This document shows positions 16,688-24,619 of a stretch of 41,994 nt of DNA, piece after piece. Position 1 is the first letter of the stretch, and the number at the start of each line of letters is the position of its first letter. Source of the DNA: Sporisorium sorghi (taxonomy: Eukaryota > Basidiomycota > Ustilaginomycetes > Ustilaginales > Ustilaginaceae); contig JALCCG010000186.1 in assembly GCA_023212695.1 (NCBI GenBank), positions 1 through 41,994 of the forward strand, written 5' to 3'. Made by a program: the position numbers and the translations under genes. The notes under the pieces are model-generated. The model saw only the letters and a program-made list of their open reading frames with translations, had not been told where the DNA came from and made no database searches.

Positions 16688-19321
16688 ATGACAAATCCGG
16701 TTACACCGAATATCGGATTGAACAAAATCGATCGAACCTCACCGTCCACGACGTATTTCGATCTGGATAAGTATATCGATCAGAACGCGGATGCCGTAGA
16801 TCAGTTCGCAGGTGAAGCCAGTGAAGCGATCGGCGCTTTGGAAAAGCGCCTGGACACGGAAGAACGCAGGGAAGTCGTGCTGCAGCCAGGGCTTCAGATC
16901 GTGAACGCAGAGCGGAGCGCGCCTTTTAAGTTGAGCGGGATTAAAGGGCGGACGCTGGTGAATTTGCTCGGGCGGGAGGGAAACGTTGAGGATATAACTA
17001 AGTGGTATCCTTATCAATCGACTATTGCCAATGATACGTCAAATTTCACAACCGGTTCAAAATCGATTAAAATCACCATTTCCACAGGGTTCACAGCCGG
17101 AAATGCGGGATCAAATGTACAAGTTCAACTAAGCGCCGGGAAATATTATATTGTTGTGGCTGACTTAAAAAATGGAAATGCAACGTCGGCTCTTGTCTAC
17201 CTGAATAATGCGACAGGTAACAAAGGGTTAACTCCTACTACAAGCGATACAACTAAATTTGTTCCAGTGTTTCGTGCTTACAACCCGACTGTTGATGCGC
17301 TAAGTGAGGCAGTAATAAGCATAAACGGTACGGCGGGACAATTTGGGTATGGTGATGCGATCCGTATACATGAAATATCTGCCGCAGAATACGCCGCACT
17401 TGACAGCATGACACCGGAGCAAGTAGCCGCTAAATATCCTTACGTTGATAGCGTAAAGCCTGTACGAAATCCGTATGCGATCCGGTACGGGGAGAATTTG
17501 GCCCCTACACTATATGAGGGTACTGTCGGTAGTTCTATGAGCATAATGTCGGCTTATTCTGCTTTAATCAAAGCAACGGGGTCAACGGTAGTGCAGTATG
17601 GTTCTAACCTCGTTTCTGCTATACCGAATACTACCTACACACTCCGGGCGAAAGTTACTATGAATGGTCAAGAAAAATATACTGGAGTATATGTGGATGT
17701 AATGGGGTACGACAATGAAGGGCGAACTGTATTAGACACGATCGGAACCTCTATTTCTGGGACGGGTACTGGACTGGATACATTTACCACACCAGCGAAT
17801 ATCAAAACTATGGAAGTCCGTATTGTAGTACCCGACAGCGCCGAAGTTGGCGATTATGTTGTCGAAAATATAATGCTCAACATCGGCTCCACTCCCAAAC
17901 CGTTCAAACCGCGTGAAGACTCCATCCTCGCGCTGCAAACGGATCTATACGCCGATCCGCTGACGGGTGCGAATGCTGACGAAGTGTTTGAAAAGGATGG
18001 GCAGTATTTCAAGCTGGCAAAGTGGAAGAAGGTTGTTTTGGATGGTTCATTACATTGGGTGTTTACTAACAACTTCGTAGGCTTTAAAAGGGTTGCAATT
18101 AGCTTTACAGACACAAACTTCAAAACAACCTCTGATATAGGTGTAAAGTATGACGGGAAGATACTAGGATTTGGAAATACTCACCTAGATGGTGATAGGT
18201 CACATATATACACACCTTCAAATGTTATATATGTTTCCATATACAACACCGACAGCGGATGGGGAGACAACTATACGCCGACGCCAGACGAGATTAAGGC
18301 GTATTTTATGGGCTGGACAATGCGTAACATGAGCGCCAGCCCATACAACGATCCAACAGGAGCGGCCCAAAAAACATGGACGCCGATAGGCTACACGCCT
18401 CCTGCTAACTGGAACAGTACTTGGGAACATCTACGAACGTCAGTACCAGTAAACGAGGTTTCTCCTTCTCTTAAAGATAAAACAATAGCGCCGTACCAAC
18501 TCGTATATCAGCTAGCAACACCAAAGATCGAGCCTATCGTTTCCGAAGGTATGCTGACTTTTAATGAGGGCAGTAATCAGGTCGAGGTTGGAACAGGGCT
18601 TGTGCTGCGGGAGTCAGCGAAGCCTACGTACTATTCGGCTAATGGAAATTACTATATCAATAATAGAGCAGTAAGTGGAAGCTTACTAAAGAATAAGGTG
18701 TCTCTCATGCTGAGGGTTTACCGCAATGGACGCGTTGATAATTATGCAAAGATCGAAAATGATGCTAATGCATATGGCAACCAGCACGTAAGATTTTTAC
18801 CGTCAGATTTCAGTCTATCCGCAGCCTATTCCGTCACATACCTGGTGCTGGACAAGTCACCTATCGCCCCATTCACCGGATCGTATGCCGCTAACGAAAA
18901 GGCGATGCTCCACGAACTGACCGAAGCTGTGCAGCAGAATGCATCCGCTGTGTCCGTGCTGATGAATAAGAAGGCGGATAAGGATTTGCCGGGATGGATT
19001 AGGCCAACGATGCTGAACGGATGGGTTCCCTATTATCATAATGTTAATGAGGCGAAATATTTCAAAGATAGTCAAGGATTTGTGCATGTACAAGGAATGA
19101 TTAAATCCGGCGCAGCTGGCAAGCCTATTTTCGTTTTACCAGTAGGATACCGTCCTGGTCGATCACTTGAAACTGTTACAAACGCCTTTAATGGTACTGA
19201 TGTTGTTATTCCAAATATTGAAATCAATACGGATGGAACTTTAATCCCGTATAGCGTTCACGTTCCGGATTCTGGATGGTTCAGTTTGGACAATATCAAG
19301 CCATTCCTAGCCGAACAATAA
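16688..19321 (+). CDS. Large mosaic tail fibre / receptor-binding protein (module B)
   Basis: This 877-residue protein follows the DUF2313 gene and has the N-terminal anchor seen in many Paenibacillus tail fibres (NIGLNKIDRTSPSTTYFDLD, then IGALEKRLDTEERREVVLQP). After NLLGREGN (about residue 97) the sequence changes to AT-rich, Thr/Asn/Gly-rich beta-sandwich-like segments resembling carbohydrate-binding modules (KSIKITISTG). More conserved GC-rich stretches return at about 17930-18010 and 18895-18990. The C-terminal domain (RPTMLNGWVPYYHN onward) looks like a fibre tip. Surface recognition is inferred. GGGAGGAGG precedes ATG 16688. Confidence 0.83.
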   Translation: MTNPVTPNIGLNKIDRTSPSTTYFDLDKYIDQNADAVDQFAGEASEAIGALEKRLDTEERREVVLQPGLQIVNAERSAPFKLSGIKGRTLVNLLGREGNVEDITKWYPYQSTIANDTSNFTTGSKSIKITISTGFTAGNAGSNVQVQLSAGKYYIVVADLKNGNATSALVYLNNATGNKGLTPTTSDTTKFVPVFRAYNPTVDALSEAVISINGTAGQFGYGDAIRIHEISAAEYAALDSMTPEQVAAKYPYVDSVKPVRNPYAIRYGENLAPTLYEGTVGSSMSIMSAYSALIKATGSTVVQYGSNLVSAIPNTTYTLRAKVTMNGQEKYTGVYVDVMGYDNEGRTVLDTIGTSISGTGTGLDTFTTPANIKTMEVRIVVPDSAEVGDYVVENIMLNIGSTPKPFKPREDSILALQTDLYADPLTGANADEVFEKDGQYFKLAKWKKVVLDGSLHWVFTNNFVGFKRVAISFTDTNFKTTSDIGVKYDGKILGFGNTHLDGDRSHIYTPSNVIYVSIYNTDSGWGDNYTPTPDEIKAYFMGWTMRNMSASPYNDPTGAAQKTWTPIGYTPPANWNSTWEHLRTSVPVNEVSPSLKDKTIAPYQLVYQLATPKIEPIVSEGMLTFNEGSNQVEVGTGLVLRESAKPTYYSANGNYYINNRAVSGSLLKNKVSLMLRVYRNGRVDNYAKIENDANAYGNQHVRFLPSDFSLSAAYSVTYLVLDKSPIAPFTGSYAANEKAMLHELTEAVQQNASAVSVLMNKKADKDLPGWIRPTMLNGWVPYYHNVNEAKYFKDSQGFVHVQGMIKSGAAGKPIFVLPVGYRPGRSLETVTNAFNGTDVVIPNIEINTDGTLIPYSVHVPDSGWFSLDNIKPFLAEQ

Positions 19322-19333
19322 AGGAGGTTCCAC

Positions 19334-19912
19334 ATGAAAGCCGTACCTAAAGTAAATACAGACGGCCTCTATTTAGAGGACATACTTGTGGACGATGCCT
19401 TTTCCGGTGTCGTCCCTTTTTATTCCCACATTGAGCAAGGGGAACCTGACGTTTCCACAACAGGAGACGCTACAGAACCAGAAGATGAACCGTCAAACGA
19501 CTATGACTCCAGGCTCTCGGGTTACATCGTTGGAATCCCGACAACTCCCGGCTTGTACCGCCCGTGCTTTGATCTCGCAGCCTGGAGTGCATACCAGTCT
19601 GCCACAAACGTAGCTCAAGACTTATACCAACGAGTCCTTTCGGAGTGGCAAGCACTGCCGAAGGAAGAACGCGGCGAAATGCCGGTTCTGGAGTCCCCAC
19701 CTCAGCCGACTCTATGGATTGAAGGCTTAACCCCGGAAGAAATTGAGGAACTAACAAAACCTCAACCACAGGAAGCCAATGAAGTGGATCGCTTAGGCAG
19801 TGAGATGGTAACACGTGAACTGGAGGCCTTGGAGCTGCGTCAGCAGAATGAGGCGCAGGGCGATCAAATCGTGGGGCTTGAATTGCGGCTGCTGTCACTT
19901 GAAAATAGCTGA
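19334..19912 (+). CDS. Tail accessory protein, XkdW-like position (module B)
   Basis: This 192-residue acidic protein lies between the fibre and XkdX. The N-terminal 45 residues include DGLYLEDILVDDAFSGVVPF; the middle carries RLSGYIVGIPTTPGLYRPCF, and the end is a Glu/Leu-rich helix (VTRELEALELRQQNEAQGDQ) likely to form a coiled coil. Proteins of this sort are widespread at the XkdW position and may help fold or mount the fibre, as fibre-assembly chaperones do. This is inference from location. It has no clear sequence similarity to the module A protein at 6750, although both end in a coiled coil. AAGGAGG precedes ATG 19334. Confidence 0.65.
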   Translation: MKAVPKVNTDGLYLEDILVDDAFSGVVPFYSHIEQGEPDVSTTGDATEPEDEPSNDYDSRLSGYIVGIPTTPGLYRPCFDLAAWSAYQSATNVAQDLYQRVLSEWQALPKEERGEMPVLESPPQPTLWIEGLTPEEIEELTKPQPQEANEVDRLGSEMVTRELEALELRQQNEAQGDQIVGLELRLLSLENS

Positions 19913-19931
19913 TCGAAAGGAGCGGGAGACG

Positions 19932-20069
19932 ATGTTTGAGAACGATTTTGAACGATTGAAGTACTACTATGAAAAAAAATGGGCGCAGAAGCCCCAATTG
20001 AGACAGTATGTTGCGTTTGGCGTAATCACCTCGGATGAATATGAAGTCATCACTGGCGAGGCATACTAG
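19932..20069 (+). CDS. xkdX: XkdX family small tail protein (module B)
   Basis: This 45-residue protein is a typical XkdX: an aromatic helix (FERLKYYYEKKWAQKPQLRQ) followed by YVAFGVITSDEYEVITGEAY. The 'V..G.IT.DEY..ITG..Y' ending is the signature of the family. AAGGAG lies 8 bases before ATG 19932. The longer in-frame stretch beginning at 19815 reads through the previous gene and is not used. The function is unknown; the gene marks the end of fibre operons in PBSX-like phages. Confidence 0.85.
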   Translation: MFENDFERLKYYYEKKWAQKPQLRQYVAFGVITSDEYEVITGEAY

Positions 20070-20300
20070 ACGCTGCTTTGAATGAGCTTACATTACAAAG
20101 CTTCAACGGAGAAGGCGGAATCAGGCTGGAGAAGCGGAGTGGTCGCCTTTGTCCACGGATTTAACCCTATCGATAAAGTTACAAGAAAATCTGGGGGCAA
20201 CAGCGATCGGAAGCATGATCCGCATGCGAAGTGGTGCACATACTAAAAAGGTGATCTATTAGGATCAGCTATGAATAACTTCAATTCTAACTTCAATCCA
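20070..20300. repeat. Structured non-coding stretch, possible dispersed intergenic repeat
   Basis: This gap has no convincing gene. A 54-codon frame (ATG 20082 to TAA 20246) lacks a ribosome binding site. The DNA can fold: AAGGCG (20112-20117) pairs with CGCCTT (20144-20149), and CGGA with TCCG around 20210-20225. The segment containing TCTGGGGGCAACAGCGATCG reminds me of a sequence that recurs between genes in Paenibacillus genomes; this is memory, not a search. There is only one copy in this window. Confidence 0.35.
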
Positions 20301-20325
20301 GCCCTCGGCTCACCGAGGGCTTTTT
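20301..20325 (+). terminator. Rho-independent terminator after the tail genes
   Basis: GCCCTCGG (20301-20308) pairs perfectly with CCGAGGGC (20313-20320) around the loop CTCA, followed by TTTTT at 20321-20325. It separates tail genes from the lysis genes 35 bases later, so lysis genes may depend on partial read-through or a promoter hidden in this gap. Confidence 0.9.
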
Positions 20326-20359
20326 CACACCCTCAAAACCATATAAAGGAGGAGCAATT

Positions 20360-20812
20360 ATGTATGAGCACATCGGTCAGATTTTTAAGATGCTGGTGGC
20401 GGGGACGGGGGCCGTGACAGGGTACGTCTGGGGCGGGTGGTCGCTGCCGCTGCATCTGTTGTTATGGTTCGTGGTGATCGATTGGCTGACTGGATGGGGC
20501 GCTGCCTGGATGAACGGAGAGCTGCGCAGCCGCATTGGTTATACTGGTATTGCACGAAAAATGACCATTTTTCTCATCATCGCCTTGATGCATCTGGTGG
20601 ACCGGGTGCTGGGGGAGATGAATTATTTTCAGAATACGGTGATTTTCTTCTATCTTGCGAATGAGCTGCTGTCTATTATTGAGAACGTTGGGCGAATGGG
20701 AGTGCCGATCCCTCAGTCCCTGCGTAATGTGGTACAGGTGTTCCAGATCAAATCCGAAGAAGGGGACAAGCAAACCGAAGGAAAGGAGGAGAAAAAGAAT
20801 GAAGCCTCTTGA
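20360..20812 (+). CDS. Phage holin (toxin secretion / phage lysis holin family)
   Basis: This 150-residue protein fits the TcdE/UtxA-like phage holin family (phage_holin_4). It has hydrophobic segments at about residues 10-28, 31-48, 65-85 and 90-106, with WFVVIDWLTGWGAAWMNGEL in the second loop and GRMGVPIPQSLRNVVQVFQI after the last segment, and a charged tail. It would form membrane lesions that let the endolysin reach the wall and release particles. AAAGGAGG precedes ATG 20360. The end overlaps the endolysin gene by 14 bases. It is the only holin for both tail modules in this window. Confidence 0.9.
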   Translation: MYEHIGQIFKMLVAGTGAVTGYVWGGWSLPLHLLLWFVVIDWLTGWGAAWMNGELRSRIGYTGIARKMTIFLIIALMHLVDRVLGEMNYFQNTVIFFYLANELLSIIENVGRMGVPIPQSLRNVVQVFQIKSEEGDKQTEGKEEKKNEAS

Positions 20813-21584
20813 ATTTATAACCCGACTGGCCCCTATTGCTGTTCAGGACATGCGTAAATACGGGGTACCGGCTTCCCTTACGCTGGCCCAGGCTATTTTG
20901 GAGTCGAATTGGGGAACGAGCGGTCTCACGCAAAAAGCAAATAATCTGTTCGGTATCAAGGGAACCGGTCCGGCGGGAAGCGTCACCATGCAGACAACGG
21001 AATACCGGGGGCAGACACCTTATACAACCAACGCCCAGTTCCGCAAGTATAACAGCTGGAGCGAATCGGTTGCTGATCATACGCGGCTCATCCTGAATGG
21101 AACGAGAGACAAGCCAATGCGTTACCATGGCGTGTTATGGGCGGACTATAAAACGGCTGCAACGGAGATATGGAAGGGAGGCTACGCTACAGATCCCAAT
21201 TATCCGAGTAAGCTGATCTCCCTTATGGAGCAAAATGCACTTCACCAGTATGATGTACCAAGTCCGGAGGAGGAGGAACGCATGAAAATCGAACAATTAA
21301 CAGCGGAGCTGCAAAAGACACAAGAGCAGGTACGTCAGCTTAACGAGCAGTATGCTTCCGCATTGAAAATGTTAACAGAACAGAGCAATACCATGAAGCA
21401 GATGAACGCCAGGCTCAAGGACGTAGAGAGTGGAAAGTCTGCAAAGGTTCCAAGCTGGGCAGAACCCGCGATACAGGCTGCTCAGCAGGCAGAGGTTTTG
21501 AATGACCCGGAGGGCAGCTTCGATTTTTATCGAATCATGACGGTCCTGCACCGGGTAGGGGTCTTTAATAACGAGAGTAAGTGA
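20799..21584 (+). CDS. Endolysin, N-acetylglucosaminidase (GH73/FlgJ-like)
   Basis: This 261-residue protein begins at ATG 20799, with GAAAGGAGG (20781-20789) inside the holin gene. The N-terminal domain (residues 1-150) is a glucosaminidase: SLTLAQAILESNWGTSGLTQ carries the expected catalytic Glu near residue 31, followed by KANNLFGIKG. Residues about 160-215 form a Gln/Glu-rich coiled coil (AELQKTQEQVRQLNEQYASA). The last 45 residues (PSWAEPAIQAAQQAEVLNDP onward) form a short helical domain that may bind the wall. It cuts glycan strands to release particles. It lacks a signal peptide, as expected for a holin-dependent lysin. Confidence 0.9.
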   Translation: MKPLEFITRLAPIAVQDMRKYGVPASLTLAQAILESNWGTSGLTQKANNLFGIKGTGPAGSVTMQTTEYRGQTPYTTNAQFRKYNSWSESVADHTRLILNGTRDKPMRYHGVLWADYKTAATEIWKGGYATDPNYPSKLISLMEQNALHQYDVPSPEEEERMKIEQLTAELQKTQEQVRQLNEQYASALKMLTEQSNTMKQMNARLKDVESGKSAKVPSWAEPAIQAAQQAEVLNDPEGSFDFYRIMTVLHRVGVFNNESK

Positions 21585-21675
21585 CAAGCACTGCTTTACA
21601 GCCCACGAGACGGCCGCTAATTTTGCAGCATCTAACAGCCGTATTCGCAGAGAAAAACTTATAGTGAAACACTGG

Positions 21676-21697
21676 GGTCGCCATAGGCGGCCTTTTT
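21676..21697 (+). terminator. Terminator at the right end of the tail/lysis region
   Basis: GGTCGCC (21676-21682) pairs with GGCGGCC (21686-21692), with one G-U pair, around an ATA loop, and TTTTT follows at 21693-21697. It ends the lysis operon. Confidence 0.75.
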
Positions 21698-21929
21698 ACA
21701 TAACATGAAATGCTTGGCAGAGGGAGAGTCTGCTCACCGTGTCGGTGTTTGAAGCTTGGTATATGAAGGAAAATCCTCCACAGCGGATAACAGGCGTTAC
21801 GATAGGGGTATACAATGAGGGAACGGGTACAGAAGGAATAACCTTTTTCTTTCGGAAGCGAGATGGCATATAATCTAAGGAACGAACAATTCAGAATCGA
21901 CCATAAACAGATAAACAGGAGTGGGGAAA
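21698..21929 (+). promoter_or_regulatory. Leader region of the dGTPase gene with candidate promoter
   Basis: No gene was seen in this stretch. An exact TATAAT lies at 21869-21874, with only a weak T-rich -35 (TTTCTT, 21846-21851) 17 bases upstream. It would start transcription about 50 bases before the ATG at 21930. The -10 match is good and the -35 is poor. Confidence 0.4.
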
Positions 21930-23345
21930 ATGAGACTGAGGGAGCTTAGAGAGCATCGCCAATACCCGGAGCAGACGAAGTCCGATGCTTCGCGCGCAGT
22001 ATACGAGCGGGATTATTCCCGCCTGATCCATTCGCCGACGTTCCGCAGGCTGCAGGGGAAATCACAGGTATTCGGTGCAGGCACCGGCGATTACTACCGG
22101 ACGCGCTTAACGCATTCGCTGGAGGTTGCGCAGATCGCAAGGGAAGCGGCGCGAAGCCTGACCCGTCATTATCCTGAAGTGCTGCCGGAACAAGCGGAGA
22201 ATGCGGGCCTGATGATTGATCCCGAGGTGGTGGAATGTGCGGCAATCGCTCATGATTTTGGACATCCTCCATTTGGTCATAAGGGTGAAGAGGTGCTCCA
22301 GGGCATTCTGGAGAAACTCATCGACCGCAGAACCGAGAAGGAGCTGACGAGTCAGCCCGGTACACCGACACCGGAGCAGGCTGCTGAGGTGCAGCGGGCG
22401 ATGCGTCGAAAATATGAGCATTTTGAAGGGAACGCGCACAATTTTCGGCTGATCATGTTTTTGGAGAAAAGAGAGAACGTGAACGGGCTCAACCTGTCCG
22501 ATGCGGTTCTGCTTGGAATTAACAAATATCCGTTCTCCGGTTTGGTCAATCCGAAAGGGATGTACCGGCATGAATGGGAATATATCTCTCACATCCGGGA
22601 GGCTTGGCAAATTCCTGGCGCGTATCGGACGCTCGAAGCGCAGCTGATGGATCTGTGCGACGATATTGCGTATTCCGCGCATGATCTGGAGGATGGCATT
22701 AAAGCCGGAAAGATCGAGGTCCATGAGCATTTTCTGCGGGACAGTCATCTGAACAAGCTGATCGTGGAGAAGATCATGACGCTGGAGGACGAGGTATGGA
22801 AGGGCTGGACCCCTGAGAAGATTCATCCGAAGGTGGATTCGGTGCTGGATGAGTTTCTCAAGATTTGGAATGAGAAAATGCCGACCTGCGAGAATGACTA
22901 TTCCCGTACCCGGCGCGAGGTAAAGGCCTATTGGGTGAGTCTGTTTGTAGGCAGCCTGGGCGTGATCACGAACGGGGACTGGAAAAAGGTGACGTTTGTC
23001 AAAGACGGCGCGGAGGACGAGGATATGCTGCGCACGGTCAGCGTCCTGAAAAGTTTCGCCTGGGTGACCATGATTCGCGACCTGCGGGTCCAGCGTCTGC
23101 AAAAACGCAGCGAGTGGATCATTAAGCGCCTGTGGGACGCTTTTCTTGATCCTGTTGCCTCAACGGCCATCATTCCATCCGATTGGCTTCAGCGCTATGA
23201 AGCGGATCAGAAGCGGGCGCACCCGATCTGGACGTGGGAGCATATGGTGATTGATTATATCGCGGGCATGACGGATGCCTTTGCCGAGAAAATATACAAC
23301 GAGTTATATGGCCTGAAGGTGGGCTCGATCTACGATCTGGATTAG
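21930..23345 (+). CDS. dgt: dGTPase-like HD-domain triphosphohydrolase
   Basis: This 471-residue protein belongs to the dGTPase family, which cleaves dGTP to deoxyguanosine and triphosphate and influences nucleotide pools. It has the family opening RLIHSPTFRRLQGKSQVF (residues 31-48) and RTRLTHSLEVAQIAREAARS with His62. The HD pair lies in AAIAHDFGHPPFGHKGEEV (His108, Asp109), and a later metal ligand region is LCDDIAYSAHDLEDGIKAG. I prefer ATG 21930 to the in-frame GTG 21921, because AGGAG (21917-21921) fits the ATG. It stands at the right edge of the tail gene region, probably as an ordinary chromosomal neighbour. Confidence 0.9.
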   Translation: MRLRELREHRQYPEQTKSDASRAVYERDYSRLIHSPTFRRLQGKSQVFGAGTGDYYRTRLTHSLEVAQIAREAARSLTRHYPEVLPEQAENAGLMIDPEVVECAAIAHDFGHPPFGHKGEEVLQGILEKLIDRRTEKELTSQPGTPTPEQAAEVQRAMRRKYEHFEGNAHNFRLIMFLEKRENVNGLNLSDAVLLGINKYPFSGLVNPKGMYRHEWEYISHIREAWQIPGAYRTLEAQLMDLCDDIAYSAHDLEDGIKAGKIEVHEHFLRDSHLNKLIVEKIMTLEDEVWKGWTPEKIHPKVDSVLDEFLKIWNEKMPTCENDYSRTRREVKAYWVSLFVGSLGVITNGDWKKVTFVKDGAEDEDMLRTVSVLKSFAWVTMIRDLRVQRLQKRSEWIIKRLWDAFLDPVASTAIIPSDWLQRYEADQKRAHPIWTWEHMVIDYIAGMTDAFAEKIYNELYGLKVGSIYDLD

Positions 23346-23368
23346 GGGTCAGGAGAAGGAGGGAGCCT

Positions 23369-24475
23369 ATGAACAACCCATTGAAGCTTAGCGTGCTTGA
23401 TCTTGTTCCGCGTTTGGGGGAGAGCACCTTCGAGGATGCCCTTTTGCATGCGGTGAATCTGGCACAGCATGTGGAAGCGTGGGGCTACCGCCGTTACTGG
23501 GCGGCGGAGCATCATGATCTGGAGCATCTGTCCTGCGCATCGCCCGAGATTCTGCTCTCCCATATCGGCGCTCGGACAGAACGTATTCGCCTCGGCTCCG
23601 GGGCCGTGCTGCTGCCGCATTACAGTCCGCTGAAGGTAGCGGAGAATTTCCGTATGCTGGCGGCGCTGTATCCCGGACGCATCGATCTCGGGATCGGGCG
23701 GGCGCCGGGAGGTTCCGCGCATACAAGCATGGCGCTTAGCGGAAATTTCCTGGGCCACGTGGCAGATTTGCCTCATCGGATTCGGGCCCTGACCGAACTG
23801 CTCGAAGACCGGTATCGCTACGAGGATGTGCCGGTGGCAGCGAAACCGGTCCCTGTAACGGAGCCGGTCATGTGGATGCTCGGCACGAATACGAAGAGTG
23901 CCGGTTACGCGGCGGAATTCGGCACGGGTTATGTATTCGGCCAGTTTATGAGCGATACGGACGGTGCCGAGGTACTCCACTCTTATCGTGAAGGTTTTCA
24001 GCCCAGCGCACGTCTGCGAGAACCGCACACGATGGTGGCAGTAAGTATTGTGTGTGCAGAGACGGAGGAACGAGCAAGCGAGCTTGCTGCTCAAGCTTCC
24101 GGGTTCGGACAGCGCCCGCTGCCCTCGGACCGCTTGGACACGGGAGCAGCTGCTCCCGAACAGAGCTATGCTTCAACCAGAATTGGACAAGCAGAGTTTT
24201 ATGGATCGGAAGATAGCGATGCAGGGGAGAGCGGCAGCAGAGATACGATCCACAACGGAGATCCGGCAGGCAAATCCAAACAAGGAAGTCCGGATACGAC
24301 TGCTTCCAGGACGCCAGGCTCTGGACGACTTATTATCGGTACACCTGCAAGTGTGCACCTCAGGCTGCAAAATATGGCAGAGCAGTATGAATGTGACGAG
24401 TTCTTGATTGTCACACCGGTGAGTGATTATGCTGCGCGGCTGGCATCTTATCGTCTATTAATAGAATCCATATAG
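23369..24475 (+). CDS. LLM class flavin-dependent oxidoreductase with unusual insertion
   Basis: This 368-residue bacterial luciferase-like protein has the family marks LSVLDLVPRLGES near the start, WGYRRYWAAEHHD near residue 39, GSGAVLLPHYSPLKVAENFR near residue 75, and YPGRIDLGIGRAPGG near residue 98. It probably binds FMN; its substrate is unknown. Residues about 240-320 are a low-complexity Ser/Asp/Gly/Thr-rich stretch where relatives usually have a short helical link. The fold resumes at RLIIGTPASVHLRLQNMAEQ. AAGGAGGGAG precedes ATG 23369. It follows the dGTPase by 23 bases and may share its transcript. Confidence 0.85.
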   Translation: MNNPLKLSVLDLVPRLGESTFEDALLHAVNLAQHVEAWGYRRYWAAEHHDLEHLSCASPEILLSHIGARTERIRLGSGAVLLPHYSPLKVAENFRMLAALYPGRIDLGIGRAPGGSAHTSMALSGNFLGHVADLPHRIRALTELLEDRYRYEDVPVAAKPVPVTEPVMWMLGTNTKSAGYAAEFGTGYVFGQFMSDTDGAEVLHSYREGFQPSARLREPHTMVAVSIVCAETEERASELAAQASGFGQRPLPSDRLDTGAAAPEQSYASTRIGQAEFYGSEDSDAGESGSRDTIHNGDPAGKSKQGSPDTTASRTPGSGRLIIGTPASVHLRLQNMAEQYECDEFLIVTPVSDYAARLASYRLLIESI

Positions 24476-24619
24476 TTCTCTTTATAAATAGAAGAAACTA
24501 TTCTAAAACTGCGCAGCATTTTATTTCCATACAACATTTATCCTGCCACATATGTATTAATGCGTACGTTTAAGCTGATGCAGGGTACTCACCTATATAA
24601 TAGAAGGAAGTAGAAATAA

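Noticed and set aside
20082..20246. 54-codon gene between XkdX and the holin
   Set aside because: No ribosome binding site, unusual composition and overlap with stem structures make a non-coding reading more likely.
21585..21930. Prophage attachment site at the right border
   Set aside because: No tRNA gene, integrase or repeated core is visible, and the left border is outside the window, so no att pair can be tested.
22107..23102. 331-codon open frame on the minus strand
   Set aside because: It is antisense to the dGTPase gene, which has clear HD motifs.
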